Shown here one piece after another: positions 1 to 12,536 of a stretch of DNA of 64,000 nt. Under the pieces are notes generated by a model. The model made no database searches. It saw only the letters and a list, made by a program, of their open reading frames with translations, and had not been told where the DNA came from. Every line of letters begins with the position of its first letter. Position 1 is the first letter of the stretch. The DNA comes from Saturnia japonica (lineage: Eukaryota > Arthropoda > Insecta > Lepidoptera > Saturniidae), in the NCBI GenBank assembly GCA_033032175.1, contig CM065308.1, forward strand, positions 20,517,590-20,581,589. Reading direction: 5' to 3'. A program made the position numbers and the translations under genes.

Positions 1-130
1 TTTTTGTCATACTTCATTCATTGTCAAACACTTATCACTAGTTTAATCACCCCAAATTAATTTCACTGCACAGATTAAAATTCTTACAATTAGGTTAGTT
101 CAGTGTTCCCTCCTTCTTATGACATAGGGG

Positions 131-262
131 CCGGCATGAAAGCGGCGACAGCCGATGGATTTAGATCTGTCGGTGATCACCATTGTATTTGGATTGTGCT
201 GTGCTTACCATCAGGGGCAGTACCGCCAATGTTCCGAGCTATTATTAAAAAAAGATACATTT
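131..262 (+). repeat. Interspersed repeat family G, copy 1
   Basis: This short repeat shares its core (GCCGATGGATTTAGATCT, then a stretch ending CTGTGCTTACCATC) with copies at 30230-30350 and 17241-18912. The open frame running through it is repeat sequence, not a gene. The family has no coding capacity that I can see and I could not name it. It ends in an A/T-rich run. Confidence 0.65.
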
Positions 263-1166
263 TTTTTCAGTTTACTTGCAAATGGTATACGAGATTAGTA
301 AAACATATTTGTTTTGCAACTTAAGTGGTCTAGGCTACCTTTGTTTTTGGTGCTATCTCTACCGTTGAAGACCATTTTTTAGTTATACTTACGTAGGTTA
401 ATCAACTAATGTACTCATACTTCGGAGAGATCACTTTAAAAAAAAAAGTATTTTACTTTTTGTTTAAATTGATCAAAGGCTCTATATATAAAAGAGTTTT
501 GCTTTATTACTATTCTGTATTACACACAATAAACTATATAATGCCCGCCTTGTTCAATAGTAAAAATTAACAGAAGTGACAAGTAAAAGTTTAAAAGTTT
601 TAAAGCAATAATTTTTGAGAACATAATCAAGCTTCCCTTTGTGCCTAATAATCATAGATACACTTGTGATATTACTTTTTATATGATTATAAGTATAGTA
701 GGGCATCAAAAGTGAGTAGTGGATTGACCCACGTTTCTGTTTATCTTTTGTTCATAATATCGATATATTTTTTAGGGAAATTTTCAAGCTAAACATCGAT
801 ATTTCGAAAACACTGATAAATATCGAGCATCCCTACTTCTTAGATATTAATGATTTTTTATGATTTATATTCCTGAAGTTTCTTCATGTGAGACTTTCAG
901 AGTAATAAAACTCCTTGTTTTATGTAGGTACTGAATATATGAAAGATATATCAATTAGAAAAATGTATAATAAGTTTTGGTAGATAAATGATTGAGTCTA
1001 ATAGTGGAAAATCAATCTAATTTTGTGCAGCTTTGCGTCTTCGGCAACTACTAGTACCAACCAACTCTTCGAAAATCCGGTATATGTACTTACTTATTTT
1101 CAATGTTGGTAACACTATCAGTTTTATTTTTATTTTAGTTTTATGCGTATGTAGGCATTTTCGCCA

Positions 1167-1325
1167 ATGTCAAGTGTGACAATGACAAGTTCTAGAATTT
1201 ACTTGACAAATGATTGGCGCACTGTAGAAAGAAAGCCTGTCGGTTACCCTGTGAAGGAAAACTTCGGGAAGAAACCTGAACGCTTAAGAAATGTTTTTGT
1301 AACACCACAACAGTGGGAAGTTTAA
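1167..1325 (+). CDS. Small 52-codon ORF, hypothetical protein
   Basis: An ATG at 1167 opens 52 codons ending TAA at 1323-1325, with an in-frame TAG just upstream. A second in-frame ATG at 1182 would give 47 residues. The product is basic and rich in W, P, R and K (for example VERKPVGYPVKENFGKK and TPQQWEV), which looks more like selected protein than random A/T-rich translation. An AATAAA lies at 1509-1514. It would converge on the helicase gene, whose coding end is at 2153. I do not recognise the family and see no membrane segment or signal peptide. Caution: the 16 bases at the first ATG (ATGTCAAGTGTGACAA) also occur at 43129-43144, so that part may be repeat-derived. It could also be the last exon of a larger gene. 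Confidence 0.4.
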   Translation: MSSVTMTSSRIYLTNDWRTVERKPVGYPVKENFGKKPERLRNVFVTPQQWEV

Positions 1326-2152
1326 AATACTCATTTAGGTAAATATTTAAAAATATTTGTAGGTGTGAAGAGGATAACTTACTTGTCCAAAATATTTATA
1401 AAAATGTTTTTAAAATGAAAATACAAAAAAGTGTTTCCTGAAGTGTTCAAACTTGTAGAAAAAATGCCACATATGTTAACACCTAGTCAATTTCATGTTT
1501 AGTATAATAATAAAATGACAACTAAAAATTATCGTTTCATTTATTTCTATTTTCTTTCCTGGTAGAGACCAGGAGTATCATCCCTATCTATGAAAAAGTG
1601 TCTGTAGAAAAGCGTCGAATTAGGGTGGCACCACGGTAGCAAGTGTGTAAATTTTCAAAAATAACACCAAAACTGATTATATTTTAATTTTCGCCCAATT
1701 GGAGAACTGTTCACTTCACAAACTTTTCCCATTGTTATAATTTCTTTTTTTACAACAGTAAAAATAAATAAAATCACGAAAAAGTAACGTTCCCTCTTGC
1801 CACACTAGCGCCACTTTGGTGGGTTATTGAGTTGTAATGTTGCTACGTACAGCTTCAACTTGTCCCCATATTTATAATGGTTCTCTTTACCTCCTCCATA
1901 ATTTTCCCAAGCTAGTGTTCCTGTAATTTTGATCTCAATAATAGGAACCTCTTTATTAACAAACTCAATTACAACACATGTTAAAAAACCATTTCATTTA
2001 TTCTATATATGTATAATTTAGTTTTTACGTGATGCGCACACAACGGCAAACCTTAATCATTTTATTTATATAGACAGATTATTATACGTATTTATCGATA
2101 TTTCTGATCTTCTTAAAGAAACTTTGAATTCTTGCTACTTAATTAATAGAAG

Positions 2153-5100
2153 TTAACCGTTCGCCGCCGTCATTCTTGCGATCCTGTCTTCAATTAATCT
2201 CCGTATATTAGCGTTCACTTGTGGCAGTTCATTGTGTTTCCTCACCGATGCCTCTATTTTCTGTACGAGCTGTATCTCCCGCGGCCAGGACACGAAGTTC
2301 GTTACTGAGCAGCCTTCAGGGGAGCCCAGTCGGCCGGTCCTGCCACTGCGGTGTATATAGTCCGCGGTATACAGTGGGAAATCGTAATTTATTACATGTC
2401 CAGTCTGTAATAATAATAATTAGTGATGTAAAAATACCGAGGTAGACGAGTTGTTGGCGATGAAGCACTGATTATGGTAAAAATTCTCAGTCTAGAGCAT
2501 CGACGTAAGGTAGCTTGCCTCTGTGTTTTACAGGTTACACTTTGGAGTGTGTACAGGAATTATTGTAAGATTTCATTCCGCCCAAACCGCCCGAACATAC
2601 GACAAATAGTCGCCATGAGGGTTTTCCACACTTATGTGGTGGAAATTCCGCCAATCCGCTCGAAGCGGTTCTCTTCGTCGTTCATTATGCGAACAGCTAA
2701 GCAGTGGAATTTACTCCTGGCGTCTACCTGCCCAGTCCACCTATAACTTGGGAATCTTCAAACGAAAAGTAAATAGGCATTTAATAGGTAAGCGCGATCC
2801 ATAGTCGGCCTCATCTCTACTTATCATCAGGTGAAATTGAGGCTAAGCGCATATCCTTACTCCACAAAAAAATTAAGAATAAATTTAAGAAACCCAACTG
2901 CATCAAAATCACATTTTTTTTTTTCTATTTAGCTTTTTATTTGAATACCAGACGTACTTAAATATTATATAGCCTATGTCACTCCCAGAATTAAGACGAA
3001 TCTAACCACACCTCATAGGCAAAAATCCATCAAGCTGTTTATGCTACAGCATGCCAATGAAATACATACGCTCCAAAAACATAACCCTCCTTTCACAGTC
3101 GGGTAAAAAACAATTTTACTGATACTGATACCAAATCGAATAGTTCAGTAATAAATAAAATAAATGAAGTCCAATATATTGTATCGATATTGTTGCTTCC
3201 CTAATAACAATACAACATAACAACATTACAAGCATTATGAAATTGAATAACTGGATGATTAACAGCATTAAAACGAAGCAACTTATAAAATCTAATTTAA
3301 AGTATAAACAACTCTAATTGACCAATGTCAAAAAACTATCCGAATGCCAATTGAAGGCAATAAGTCAACCAGGTAATCTTGTTTTCTCAGAAAAATAATT
3401 AAGCCATAAGAATGTAGACCACAGAGATATTCCTTTTGAGGCTTCTTTTTATTTAGAGCAGCCCAACTGGTGAAATACATCCACCATCAGATGTTATGTT
3501 CCTGCAGGTTTCCAAAGCTCCTTGGAGAAGAGGGGTTATAGGTTGGCAGTGTCACAATAGGTCCGGTAGCTGCTCACCAGCAGGCGAGCCGTAAGCTAGT
3601 TAGCCTCCTCAGTTGTATATAAAAAATTGTCTTTGTTTATCCCCTACTTGTTCCTAAATCTTAAGCCATTTTGCCTGATTACAATGAAACCGGGTTACAA
3701 CAGGTGACCTTCCAATCATTTCATTTTGAAGACATCAGGAACAAAGTCACAGGCATACATACATATTTATATACTCACCATTGTTGTATCCAAGCCACGT
3801 GAAGCTATATCAGTGCAAGAGAGTACAAAGACCTTTCCAGTCTTGTAGAGTTCAAACTTGCCGATTTTCAATTGCACAGCCATCTTTCCATTAATATTTA
3901 TGCATTCTATATTATTCTCATTGAGGAACATTGAAACAAAGTCACAAGTAGATGTTTGGTTACTGAAAATCATCACCGGCCGTTTCTGATTTACATCAGC
4001 TCGCACAATTTTCAGCAATTCAACAGGTTTCTGGGCTTTACCGAGACGAATAAACCTACAAAACAACTTACTTTATTAGATTTTCTTAAATCTTTTATAG
4101 GTTATCTCACCTGATGTAAAGTGACAAATAGACCCAAAATGGTAACAGACTAAGCCTAGTGGAAGGACTGGCTTTCATGTGCAGCTATCAGAACACACCT
4201 ATTGGTGCTTGATGACAAATTTTCAACTTGAAGGTGGTAGCCAGCCAGACAGTCATTAGAAGATATTCTACTACCATGCAATGGTTTCATCAGGATATGT
4301 TCCTTCATAGAAAGCTCAGGTTTATTATAATAGGGATTCAAATTCAAGTCAATCAACACTACAACTAAGCCATCATTGCATTAAGTTACAAGTTTTCTTG
4401 AAGAATTTCTTTCAATAACCAACATAGGATATGTCTGTAAAATTATAACATCCACGAAGAACACAGACTAACATAGCTTAGTTTAAAAAAAATTATAACT
4501 ATTCTTACTTGTTTGGTACATGAGGCAGAATTCTGTGAATGTTGGATGTTGTGACTGTTTTCAAAGAATCAGCAGCTACAAACGAGTTCACACTCTCTGG
4601 CAGTTCATGGGGCATTGTTGCACTCACAAGGGTCAATTGACAACCTTCTGGAGGTGTTTTAATGTCAACTTTGTACTGTATCTGTAGAAAAATGTCACAA
4701 TATTATATAATGCAAGCAGGATTATGTACTACTTCTTAATTGATACTTTCAAATTATATTCTAAATATTTAGAATTTTTAAAATGTGCTGTGAAGTTTGT
4801 ATATCTTAATAAATAAAGGATGAAATATTAACATCCCCAAATCTGACTTGCAGGACTAGAAAATTTTTATTTACACATTGTTTTCATCTATTGACTGCCT
4901 GCAAACTTAACAATCAACCAAATGCTATCCATATAGGTGGACAATATGTACCCTATATCATGCAATCTATATTTTATATCAATACACTGGCAATAGGATA
5001 CACCACATCATATTTATGTCACTAACATCACCAAATTTAGATTAAGTACTGAAGATTAAGAAGTTAAGATAATCTTAACAATATAAACATTTGTCTTATT

Positions 5101-6516
5101 ATATTACAGCTTAAAATATGGAGTCCTGACAACAGTAAGTCCTTATTTTGAAAGATACTCATCCCTAGCAAGCCATATTTTTGCTTTTACCACTAACAAG
5201 TTGCCAGTCCTGCATTTTTTTCAAGAGTCCACTACAATGTACATAGTCACAATAAGTAAAATTAGTAACTAACGTTTTTAGCCTTAAAAATTACACTGGA
5301 TTTAAAATCATGTGAATAATGTTTTTCATTCTATGATTTCACCACTGAGAATATACTTACAGAAAACTTCTGCATCAAAAGTGACAACTTCTCGAGAAAA
5401 CTGTCATCCAATAATGTATCAGCTTCATCCAATACTACATGATGCACATTTTGAGTCTTGTATATTCCAGTGGTTACAAGTTTACTGAATGCACCTAAAG
5501 TAGTAACAAGCATGTCACCGTACTCAACTGGTGGGTTTAGCATCTTCTGCTTGGTTTTACCTCCAATAAGTGATGTAACACTTAAGTCAAGGCTTTGTGC
5601 TACAGTCTGAGCCACTTCAGCTATTTGTGATGCTGGAATTAGATATAAATTTGATAAGTAACATATCAGTGGTTACTTGACCATATATGTGTACTGTTAA
5701 CATTTTAATCCTGATGATCTCTAAAGGTATACCAAGCAACTGTTTTTAGTAAAAACACAAAAACTGTTTTCACAACTATTTATTTATTGAAAACTACCCT
5801 AATGACTTAGTTTTCAAGAAAATCTTAAATCAATCAATTAGGGTTGTTTATTCTGATTCGTTTCTGAACACAATGCTGGAAATTGTTTTTAGGAAAATCA
5901 CTAAATCAGCATTATCTCGCAAATCTACTGCAACAAATTATGATTGTATATTTATTACACAATCAAATAAAAACTTAGAAAGTTACTTATAGTGATGAAT
6001 CTTACCTAACTCCCTACTGGGTGTTATAACTACTGCTAATGGACTGTTAAATTCTTCGTTTAAGTATGGCTTCCATTCCAAAATATGTTGAAAAATCGGC
6101 AACAAATAAGCCAGTGTTTTACCGCACCCTGTCTCCGCCGTTACTACCGTATTATTCCCTTTTAATATTGACGGTACGGCTTTACTTTGAATAGCTGTTG
6201 GTAAGGTAAAGCCTAGCTCCGTCATAACCTCAATCAATTTTGGAATCAGGCCGATTTCTTCAAAAGTCTTCCTGTGTACTGGTGTTTTGTCTTTATTACT
6301 GGCATTTCCATGTATAATGAAATAATCGTTCTTAGATTTAGGATGTAACCATCCATCTGATGCAAGTTTCAGGCCTTCGAATTTTTTATATGTCTGACCT
6401 TCGTAATGATTGAATTCTGACCTTTTACAAGTAATTATAGGCAGCTTCTTTTTCGCTTGTTGCGCACTATAATATCTGCAATAAGACAATTTTAATATTT
6501 GCCGCAATTTTGACAT
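2153..6516 (-). CDS. DDX28: DEAD-box RNA helicase, mitochondrial DDX28-like (5 exons)
   Basis: Five exons join in phase into 494 codons: 6516-6006, 5632-5361, 4681-4509, 4055-3779 and 2404-2153 (stop 2155-2153). All introns are GT-AG. Helicase motifs appear in order: Q motif (F85, then GFTLPTAIQ at 102-110), motif I AETGCGKT at 127-134, Ia PSRELA (interrupted by intron 1), II DEAD at 239-242, III SAT at 281-283, V ASRGLDT, and [10 protein letters not shown] at 429-436. Motif Ib, usually TPGR, reads TLGA. The first ~24 residues are basic and lack acidic residues, like a mitochondrial presequence. Family knowledge: DDX28 is an ATP-dependent RNA helicase of mitochondrial RNA granules needed for large-subunit ribosome assembly. 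The length is close to vertebrate DDX28. The DEAD-box call is firm and the DDX28 orthology is inference from presequence, size and motif variants. A minus-strand AATAAA at 2066-2061 follows the stop. Intron 4 (2405-3778) contains a LINE fragment. Confidence 0.9.
2470..2880 (+). mobile_element. LINE 3' end fragment (in helicase intron 4)
   Basis: Across two frames it reads like the C-terminal tail of a non-LTR retrotransposon ORF2: [18 protein letters not shown], then VHYNLG and FKRKVNRHL after frame changes, followed by a 3' UTR containing ATCATCAGGTGA. A second copy of the same tail lies at 52180-52380 (GRVNRHLLGT, ATTACCATCAGGTGA). It is antisense to the helicase gene and too short to assign a clade. 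Confidence 0.6.
3430..3640. repeat. Probable unclassified interspersed repeat
   Basis: This segment, inside helicase intron 4, contains GCTCACCAGCAGGCGAGCCG and GCTAGTTAGCC, phrases typical of insect retroelement tails, and has higher GC than its surroundings. No second copy was found in the window. The call rests on style, so confidence is low. Confidence 0.25.
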
Positions 6517-8394
6517 TATGAAGGATAATTTTACTTCGATTAATAGTACGAAAAATAAATATCAGTATAACATTCCATTCACATTTCACAGTGACAACTA
6601 GCTAGTGTTGTGTAGCGGTGGACAGTTATAGATTTACTAATGAATGAAAATGAATAATTGAATATCTCGATTACTTAAATCGTTCATAATCACGCAACTC
6701 TAGTACTGTGTTGCATTCCAGTCACCATCACCAGTCAAACAATGATTAACATCCGATTATTTATTTGATAGTCAAGTTGAGTAGTCTAGAGGACATTCGA
6801 ATAATTTTATTTATTGTTGACATTAAAACAATCAACTGTGGATTTCCATTATATAGAATTTAAAGTTTTTTTTTTATTTTTTATTGTGAATTTGTGTTAA
6901 AACAATAATAATGACCAATATAACCTACAAATCTACGTAAGAAGTCACACGATAAGTTGATTGAAAGAGTTGTTTTTTTTTTCACGGGTTGACTTATTTA
7001 TTATATTCCGTACAATAAAACAATTATAGAAAATCAATAATAGACGATTGTTAGTCACAGTTGTTAGTTTTTGGTGGGATCTTTGAAGTGACATGTTGTG
7101 GCTTTTATTTTTAATTCCTTAACTTAGGTTTTTGACCCTATATTATTATGTAATATTTGTGACGTTTATGTGATATGATTTGGTTTTTGTGCATAAGTGA
7201 AGTGGATTATAAATATAAGCTGAGAGAGCATTCATTCTGAGATCCCACAAAATATTCCTAGAAATATCTAACAAGGGAGCCACCATTTTGTTAGGATATT
7301 GAATCGTCATTTATGATTAGAGATATATTGGACCTTGGAGACGGACATAGGGTACCTTATGGCGCAAAGATAAAACAAGAAGGGGTCAAATAGGGGATGA
7401 AATTTTGTTTGAAGAACCCACTATTTCCCAATTTAGGGACATGAAAATTCATATTTATGCTTTTAGGAAGAAATAAAAGGGTTTCGCGTTTTTTGAAAAA
7501 TTAATCTGCAAGGTGGTATAATAAGGGATGATTTACTATACCATACACATATAGTGATAAATCCATCTATGATTTTCTTTTGGTTTTTCTTGTTTAGAGA
7601 TCAGTCAGTGTTTATGCAGTAATATAGAGGGGTGGTAGAGATCGCGACCATCATACAAATAGTGAAAACCCCATCTATGGGTTTCTTTTAGTACATCGTG
7701 CTCAGAGATCAGTCGGAGTATATGCAATAATATAGCGGGGTGGTAGGGATCGCGACCACCATACACATAGTGATAAACACAAGTATGATTTTATGGTTAA
7801 TGATACGTAAATACAATTTGCTACAAAAATACTGATCCTTACTATATATGTATATATAAAAAAGTTCGAGATAGCATATGAATATCTCCTATACATAAGC
7901 CTCAAAAAGCTATTTTGTAACATACAATTCTTAAAAATTAAAAAGTGATTTATGAACATTATTTTTAGGCATGGCATATTAATTCTTAAGAATAAAAGTT
8001 TCTTCGTAATGAAGACAATTTTATAAAGTTAAGTTTTGCTCATTATAGTATGTTATATTGACACATCGTTTAGTGAGATAATAAAAAATTCAAATAATTT
8101 GTACTTGCGACAAGAATAATAATTATAATAGACTACACAGGTGGGTGTGCGTTGCGGTGTTTATTGTATAAAATTAACACGGGTAAAACCGTGGGGCACA
8201 GCTAGTAGAACATATTTCTAAATCTCATAAAGATTCAGAATTCCGTCACTAATCCATTTAAATGTTACATTGTTATATCGTCAATATTTTTAAACACGAT
8301 ATATCGATATTCGAAATTTATTTTAGAATATCGATAATTCACATCAAGTTCTATAAATTGTATAATGGAATTCTGGTTTATTATTTTTATTAAT
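6517..8394. other. Intergenic region upstream of the helicase gene
   Basis: A/T-rich DNA with no coding segment I can support. Any helicase promoter should lie in the first few hundred bases. No TATA box stands out. Around 8185-8207 there is the reverse complement of a CTAGCTGTGCCCC-type repeat end. The tandem repeat at 7541-7770 is listed separately. Confidence 0.5.
7541..7770. repeat. 108-bp tandem repeat, about 2.1 copies
   Basis: The phrase CATACACATA..AGTG recurs at 7542, 7650 (as CATCATACAAATAGTG) and about 7758. ATCGCGACCA occurs at 7641 and 7749, giving a 108-base period. Each unit also contains GAGATCAGTC and GGGGTGGTAG. The copies are diverged but clearly alignable. Confidence 0.75.
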
Positions 8395-8850
8395 CAACTA
8401 GATGTGCCCGCAACTTCGCTCGCGTGGACTACAGAATGACATCGATCGGGCACACGCGCGTATCTTGTTTCCCCGCTCCGTTATTTTATAGACAAAAATG
8501 CTTATTGTGGGTGTTCCTTAGAAGATAAACATATGCTATTTCTGGATTTTTTGTAGGTCTTTTTAATCTCTACAATTATGCTGTACATTATTTTGCTACA
8601 TCTCTTATGGTTTACCCAGCGTAAGCCATTTAAAGGCCCAAGTTAATTCACCATGACTAGTTTTTTTTATTTGCGCGGAACTTTATTTCTGTTTATAAAA
8701 TAAAAGTAGAAAGTTACTCCTTAAAACACCAGCTATCTACCAGTAAAAGTCCCGTCAAAATCGGTCCATCGGTTTCGAAGATTACCTGGAACAAACAGAC
8801 AGACGGACAAAAAATTTAAAAATTGTTTTTTTGTTATAGGTAAAAAGCTG
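8395..8850 (+). repeat. Repeat family T (CTAGCTGTGCCCG...GACAGACGG), copy
   Basis: It starts CTAGATGTGCCCGCAACTTC, passes through conserved phrases (GCTTATTGTGGGTGTTCC, CAGCGTAAGCCATTTAA, CACCATGACTAG, CAGCTATCTA) and ends in AACAAACAGACAGACGG. The same order occurs at 21185-21570 (reverse), 43760-47385 (split), 46040-46460 (reverse), 56090-56450 (reverse) and 57770-58105. Such repeats are abundant in Lepidoptera. Whether this is a SINE or the tail of a LINE is undecided here. Confidence 0.8.
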
Positions 8851-10329
8851 TTATTTTGAAATGACAGTTAGTACAAACAGACACTTCAATTTTATTATTT
8901 ATCTAATTAAATGATAATAGATACTCCTACAAAAATCCGAGCGCATCGTTTAATAAAAAAAAATTCGCGACAAACACTTCATCAAATAGAACAGTACAGT
9001 AAACCCATAAACAAAACAAAAGTATTCATTTGCTTTACCTACAACTTATACAACTAAGCCAGCCTTATTGTAAGTGGTTACCGTTGCATATAGACGACTT
9101 TAACAACAGAGGACCCCAGAGGTATCAATAGCGCATTACCTATTTTGATCCCCTTACAACACAAAGGTTATTTGGCTGCCTAAAAACAACAAAAATTGTA
9201 TAAACGCGTGTTGAGTTTTAGTGACATGCAAATAACCATATACGTATGATTTTTTGCGATATGTACCTACTGTTCGAACATATTGTTTAACGGGTTGCCT
9301 TTACATCTTCACCTGGCTTGTGGACGAGCGCAGAAGGCACTCAGCCATGTAAACCATAGAAGGCTATAAGAAGTTGCCACAGACCCTTGAATTTTATTTA
9401 TTTCTATATAGATTATTTCGCAAACGTAAACATAATTTGACACACTATGTAGATTGTACGAGGAATAAATTATCTTCCAAACACTTAATACATATTTTAG
9501 TTATTGGTATAGCAGTCGAAGATTTACCACAGAAGTTAAATGTTGTATCACAAATTTGTTATTATTTTAATAATATTTTAACTATGTACAAAACGATAAA
9601 TACAATAAATATTTTTAACTCTTAATTACAATAGACAATTAGTGTGTGCTCGTACAAAAAAAAGCAAGGTATGTATTTAAAACCTTTATTGCAATAACTC
9701 TTAGTTTGTGTGTTTTTAACAGATTTCAAAAAAAGAGGAGGTTCTTAGTTCGAATTTATATTTTTTTATAGAGGTTGAGGCATAATTTATTTGTTTATAA
9801 ACCGATTTCGATGATTCTTTTTTCATTGGGAAGGAGATACCTCAAGGGTGGTGCCATTTTAATTTCAATGGCATTTAGACTTTCGACTTCGAAGATACAC
9901 CAGGAAACTCCTAAAAATCATTGGAGTTGATTTTCTTTTTTGTCAAAAATTGTCTTGTGTACCTACGTTTGAAAAACAAAATCTTAGTATATTTTTACTT
10001 CATATTTAACTTATAAGTATTAAATATAATAATGTAATTATTTATAATAAAAACATAAAGTACCTAATTATTATTCTTGAATCGCAGAAACAATGATACA
10101 TTTTAGGTATTTTTGGAAACTGTCCACAATTGAATATGAGGTTAAATTAAATTTTGGCAATTTGCCTTAAGTAGAATATGCTTAGCTGGATTCCTTTGCG
10201 ATTTTAAATGCGGCATTTGTTTGGCAACGTTGCAATATTATTTAATTAATACTCTAATCTATTGTAATTTCGTGTTCATAATTATGTACGTGTTATCAAC
10301 ATAATAAATGTGCTTTTTTTCTTCTGTAC
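8851..10329. other. A/T-rich intergenic DNA
   Basis: No gene found. A roughly 60-base piece at 9294-9354 (TTCACCTGGCTTGTGGACGA then GGCACTCAGCC) matches part of the Jockey-type LINE 3' UTR seen whole at 25518-26062. The 83-codon frame at 9374-9625 has low-complexity composition and no recognisable domain. Confidence 0.4.
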
Positions 10330-10760
10330 ATAGTATAAAATGAAGTCGCTTCCCGCTGTCTCTCCCTATGTATGCTTAGATCTTTTAAACTACTCAACGG
10401 AATTTAATGCGATTTTCACTAACGTTTACATAAATTTTTACGAAAGGTTTATATATACAATACATTCTATTTAAGTTTTTGCATAGTAGAGAAAATTAAA
10501 TTATTTTTAATCAAGTCGTCAAAAAATTATTTTCGGGCGCTTATATGGCTTACGCTGGCTAATCCTTATGAGATACATCAAAATTATATTCTAAAGAATT
10601 GTAGTTCTTCAAGGAGCCTAGAGAAGAGTTCGGGATGGTATATGTTTATTTCATAAGGTTGACTCACAGTAACTATTTTTATCTTCAACATAATAATTAA
10701 AAATATTACGTTATTTGCGAAGCTATTTTCTCCAATTCACTATTAATCTTTATCCAGATA
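10330..10760 (-). repeat. Diverged repeat family T variant
   Basis: It contains GGCTTACGCTGGCTAATCCT, ATGAGATACATCAAAAT and TTTGCGAAGCTATTTTCTCC. The same phrases occur in reverse complement at 19600-19845, so the two copies are inverted relative to each other. The segment GTCTCTCCCTATGTATGCTT near 10360 is also repeat-like. Confidence 0.55.
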
Positions 10761-10904
10761 AGTTTCAAAATTTATGTATTACGTTCATATTTGGATAACG
10801 CAAATACATGATCGTCTATGAAACTATCTCGTTCATACTACTTCGGTGCTTTGGTGGTCCAGAAGAACCTACGTGTCCGATTTTTGTTCTATTGTGATTT
10901 AACC

Positions 10905-11290
10905 CTTTTTTTCGAACTGACTATACTGTTGACCTGGAGGTCTTTACAGCTTTACGGGGCTTGTGAGCGAGTGCGGAGGACACTCAACCGAGTAAACAGA
11001 GAACAAATTCAACTGCCGAAATGGCCGAACCTCAGCTTAGGTTGTTGTTTAATATTCAACCATCGCGATCTAGCTGATTCCCTATCCTAATTCGTTCCTA
11101 CTATACATGTTTTTGCCTTCTGGGAGAAAGGTCTAACTAGTCAAAAAAAGGTCCCATACAGAACCTAAGTACCTGTGTGGTGTGCACGTATATAGTAACG
11201 CAGTGTAATGTTGTCCGTTGGTAACTAGTGAATGCAAATGCAGTGTCACTGTATCGCGCTAGTAATCACTACTGCCAAAAATCGTAATGA
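10905..11290 (-). mobile_element. Jockey-type LINE 3' UTR fragment
   Basis: It begins with a T-run (the complement of a poly(A) tail), then CGAACTGACTATACTGTT, GTGAGCGAGTGC and ACCTGTGTGGTGTGCACG, and ends near GTGTCACTGTATCGCGC. This is the order of the 3' UTR of the nearly complete element at 25518-29915. No coding sequence remains. Confidence 0.75.
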
Positions 11291-12536
11291 TATCTAAAGC
11301 CCGGATCCCTCGTCCAGTTTAATCTTACTATAATGTGAAAATTTCATTCAAATTGGTTTAATACTATTGAAGTGATATGCGCTCTAACAAACAGACATGG
11401 AAAATTACGTTATCTATACACTTTAAATCGCAATGTTTTGTCCTAATTCATAAAATAAATTTCAAGGTGAACCACATATCTAACAAACAACATAAAAACA
11501 TTATTACATATAATAATGTAGTAAGATACTGGAATAGCTATTTCAAACGCAGAAACATCCTCATACTGGTCTTACAGGTTATATATATATACCGTAAGGG
11601 CTTGTGTAGACAGCACCACGGACGTGCCGCAACGGCGCTCGCGCCGCGCGCCGCATGTTTACTATAACACTGTACATTTTTATATAATACATTGCTAGCC
11701 ACGAACATCATACGTGTAGGTATAATGATTATTATGAATTTAACTAAAAAAGGAGCTAGAGTTTGCATACTTTAAGTAAAGATGGCTAAATAAAAGTAAG
11801 AAGTCAAATAGACGCTTATGGGTTCATCCTATTTTGATGCAAAGAGAACAACATGGTGGATTCCATACATTTTATAAAGATCTACGAAAAGATGATTGTA
11901 AGTTTTGTGATTATTCGGATGAATTTTAAAACAATCACAAATTATTAGATATAGTACCTAATATATGCAAACACTAACTTTTTTTTAGTTAGACTCTCAG
12001 GCAGCTTGTAAACGTCCGTTTTTTCCACCGGATGACGGACAGTAGGTACATAAACGGAGATTCTTTTAAACAAATATGACATTCTGCCGGATGGACTTTA
12101 CTTTTGTGTGCGGTTTATCGGTTCAGTTTGAACTGGTAGCAAAAAGATCACAAGTGTGATAATGTGGAGCAATAAGAAAAAAATCATATTGGCGTACTAT
12201 ATATACATTACAAGAAAAAGCAACAAAAAAAAACAGAATACATATAAGGTTATTGTAGGAACATCCTTCTATATTATTGGTAAGACAAGAATATGGTGCA
12301 TTTCATATTCTTTTTGAGAATTTCGAAGGAGGAAGGAAATTATATAAAGTCGTACAATTATTATCGAATGCAGATACGAATTTTTCAACTTTTATTAACA
12401 GCGACACACGATAAAATAAAACACAAGGTTACCGACATGCGCAAATCTATTTCTCCAGCAGAGAGATTAACAGTTACCAGGTATGTATGACATTCTTATA
12501 TTAATGTGTGGAGCAAAAGCTTCAAATTCCTTTTTA
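11291..12536. other. Intergenic A/T-rich DNA with one GC-rich patch
   Basis: No supported gene. A GC-rich patch at about 11600-11660 (CGGCGCTCGCGCCGCGCGCC) lies in otherwise A/T-rich sequence. Overlapping frames here on both strands have no domain and look spurious. Confidence 0.35.

Noticed and set aside
9374..9625. 83-codon plus-strand ORF
   Set aside because: Low-complexity composition, no conserved motif, surrounded by repeat fragments.
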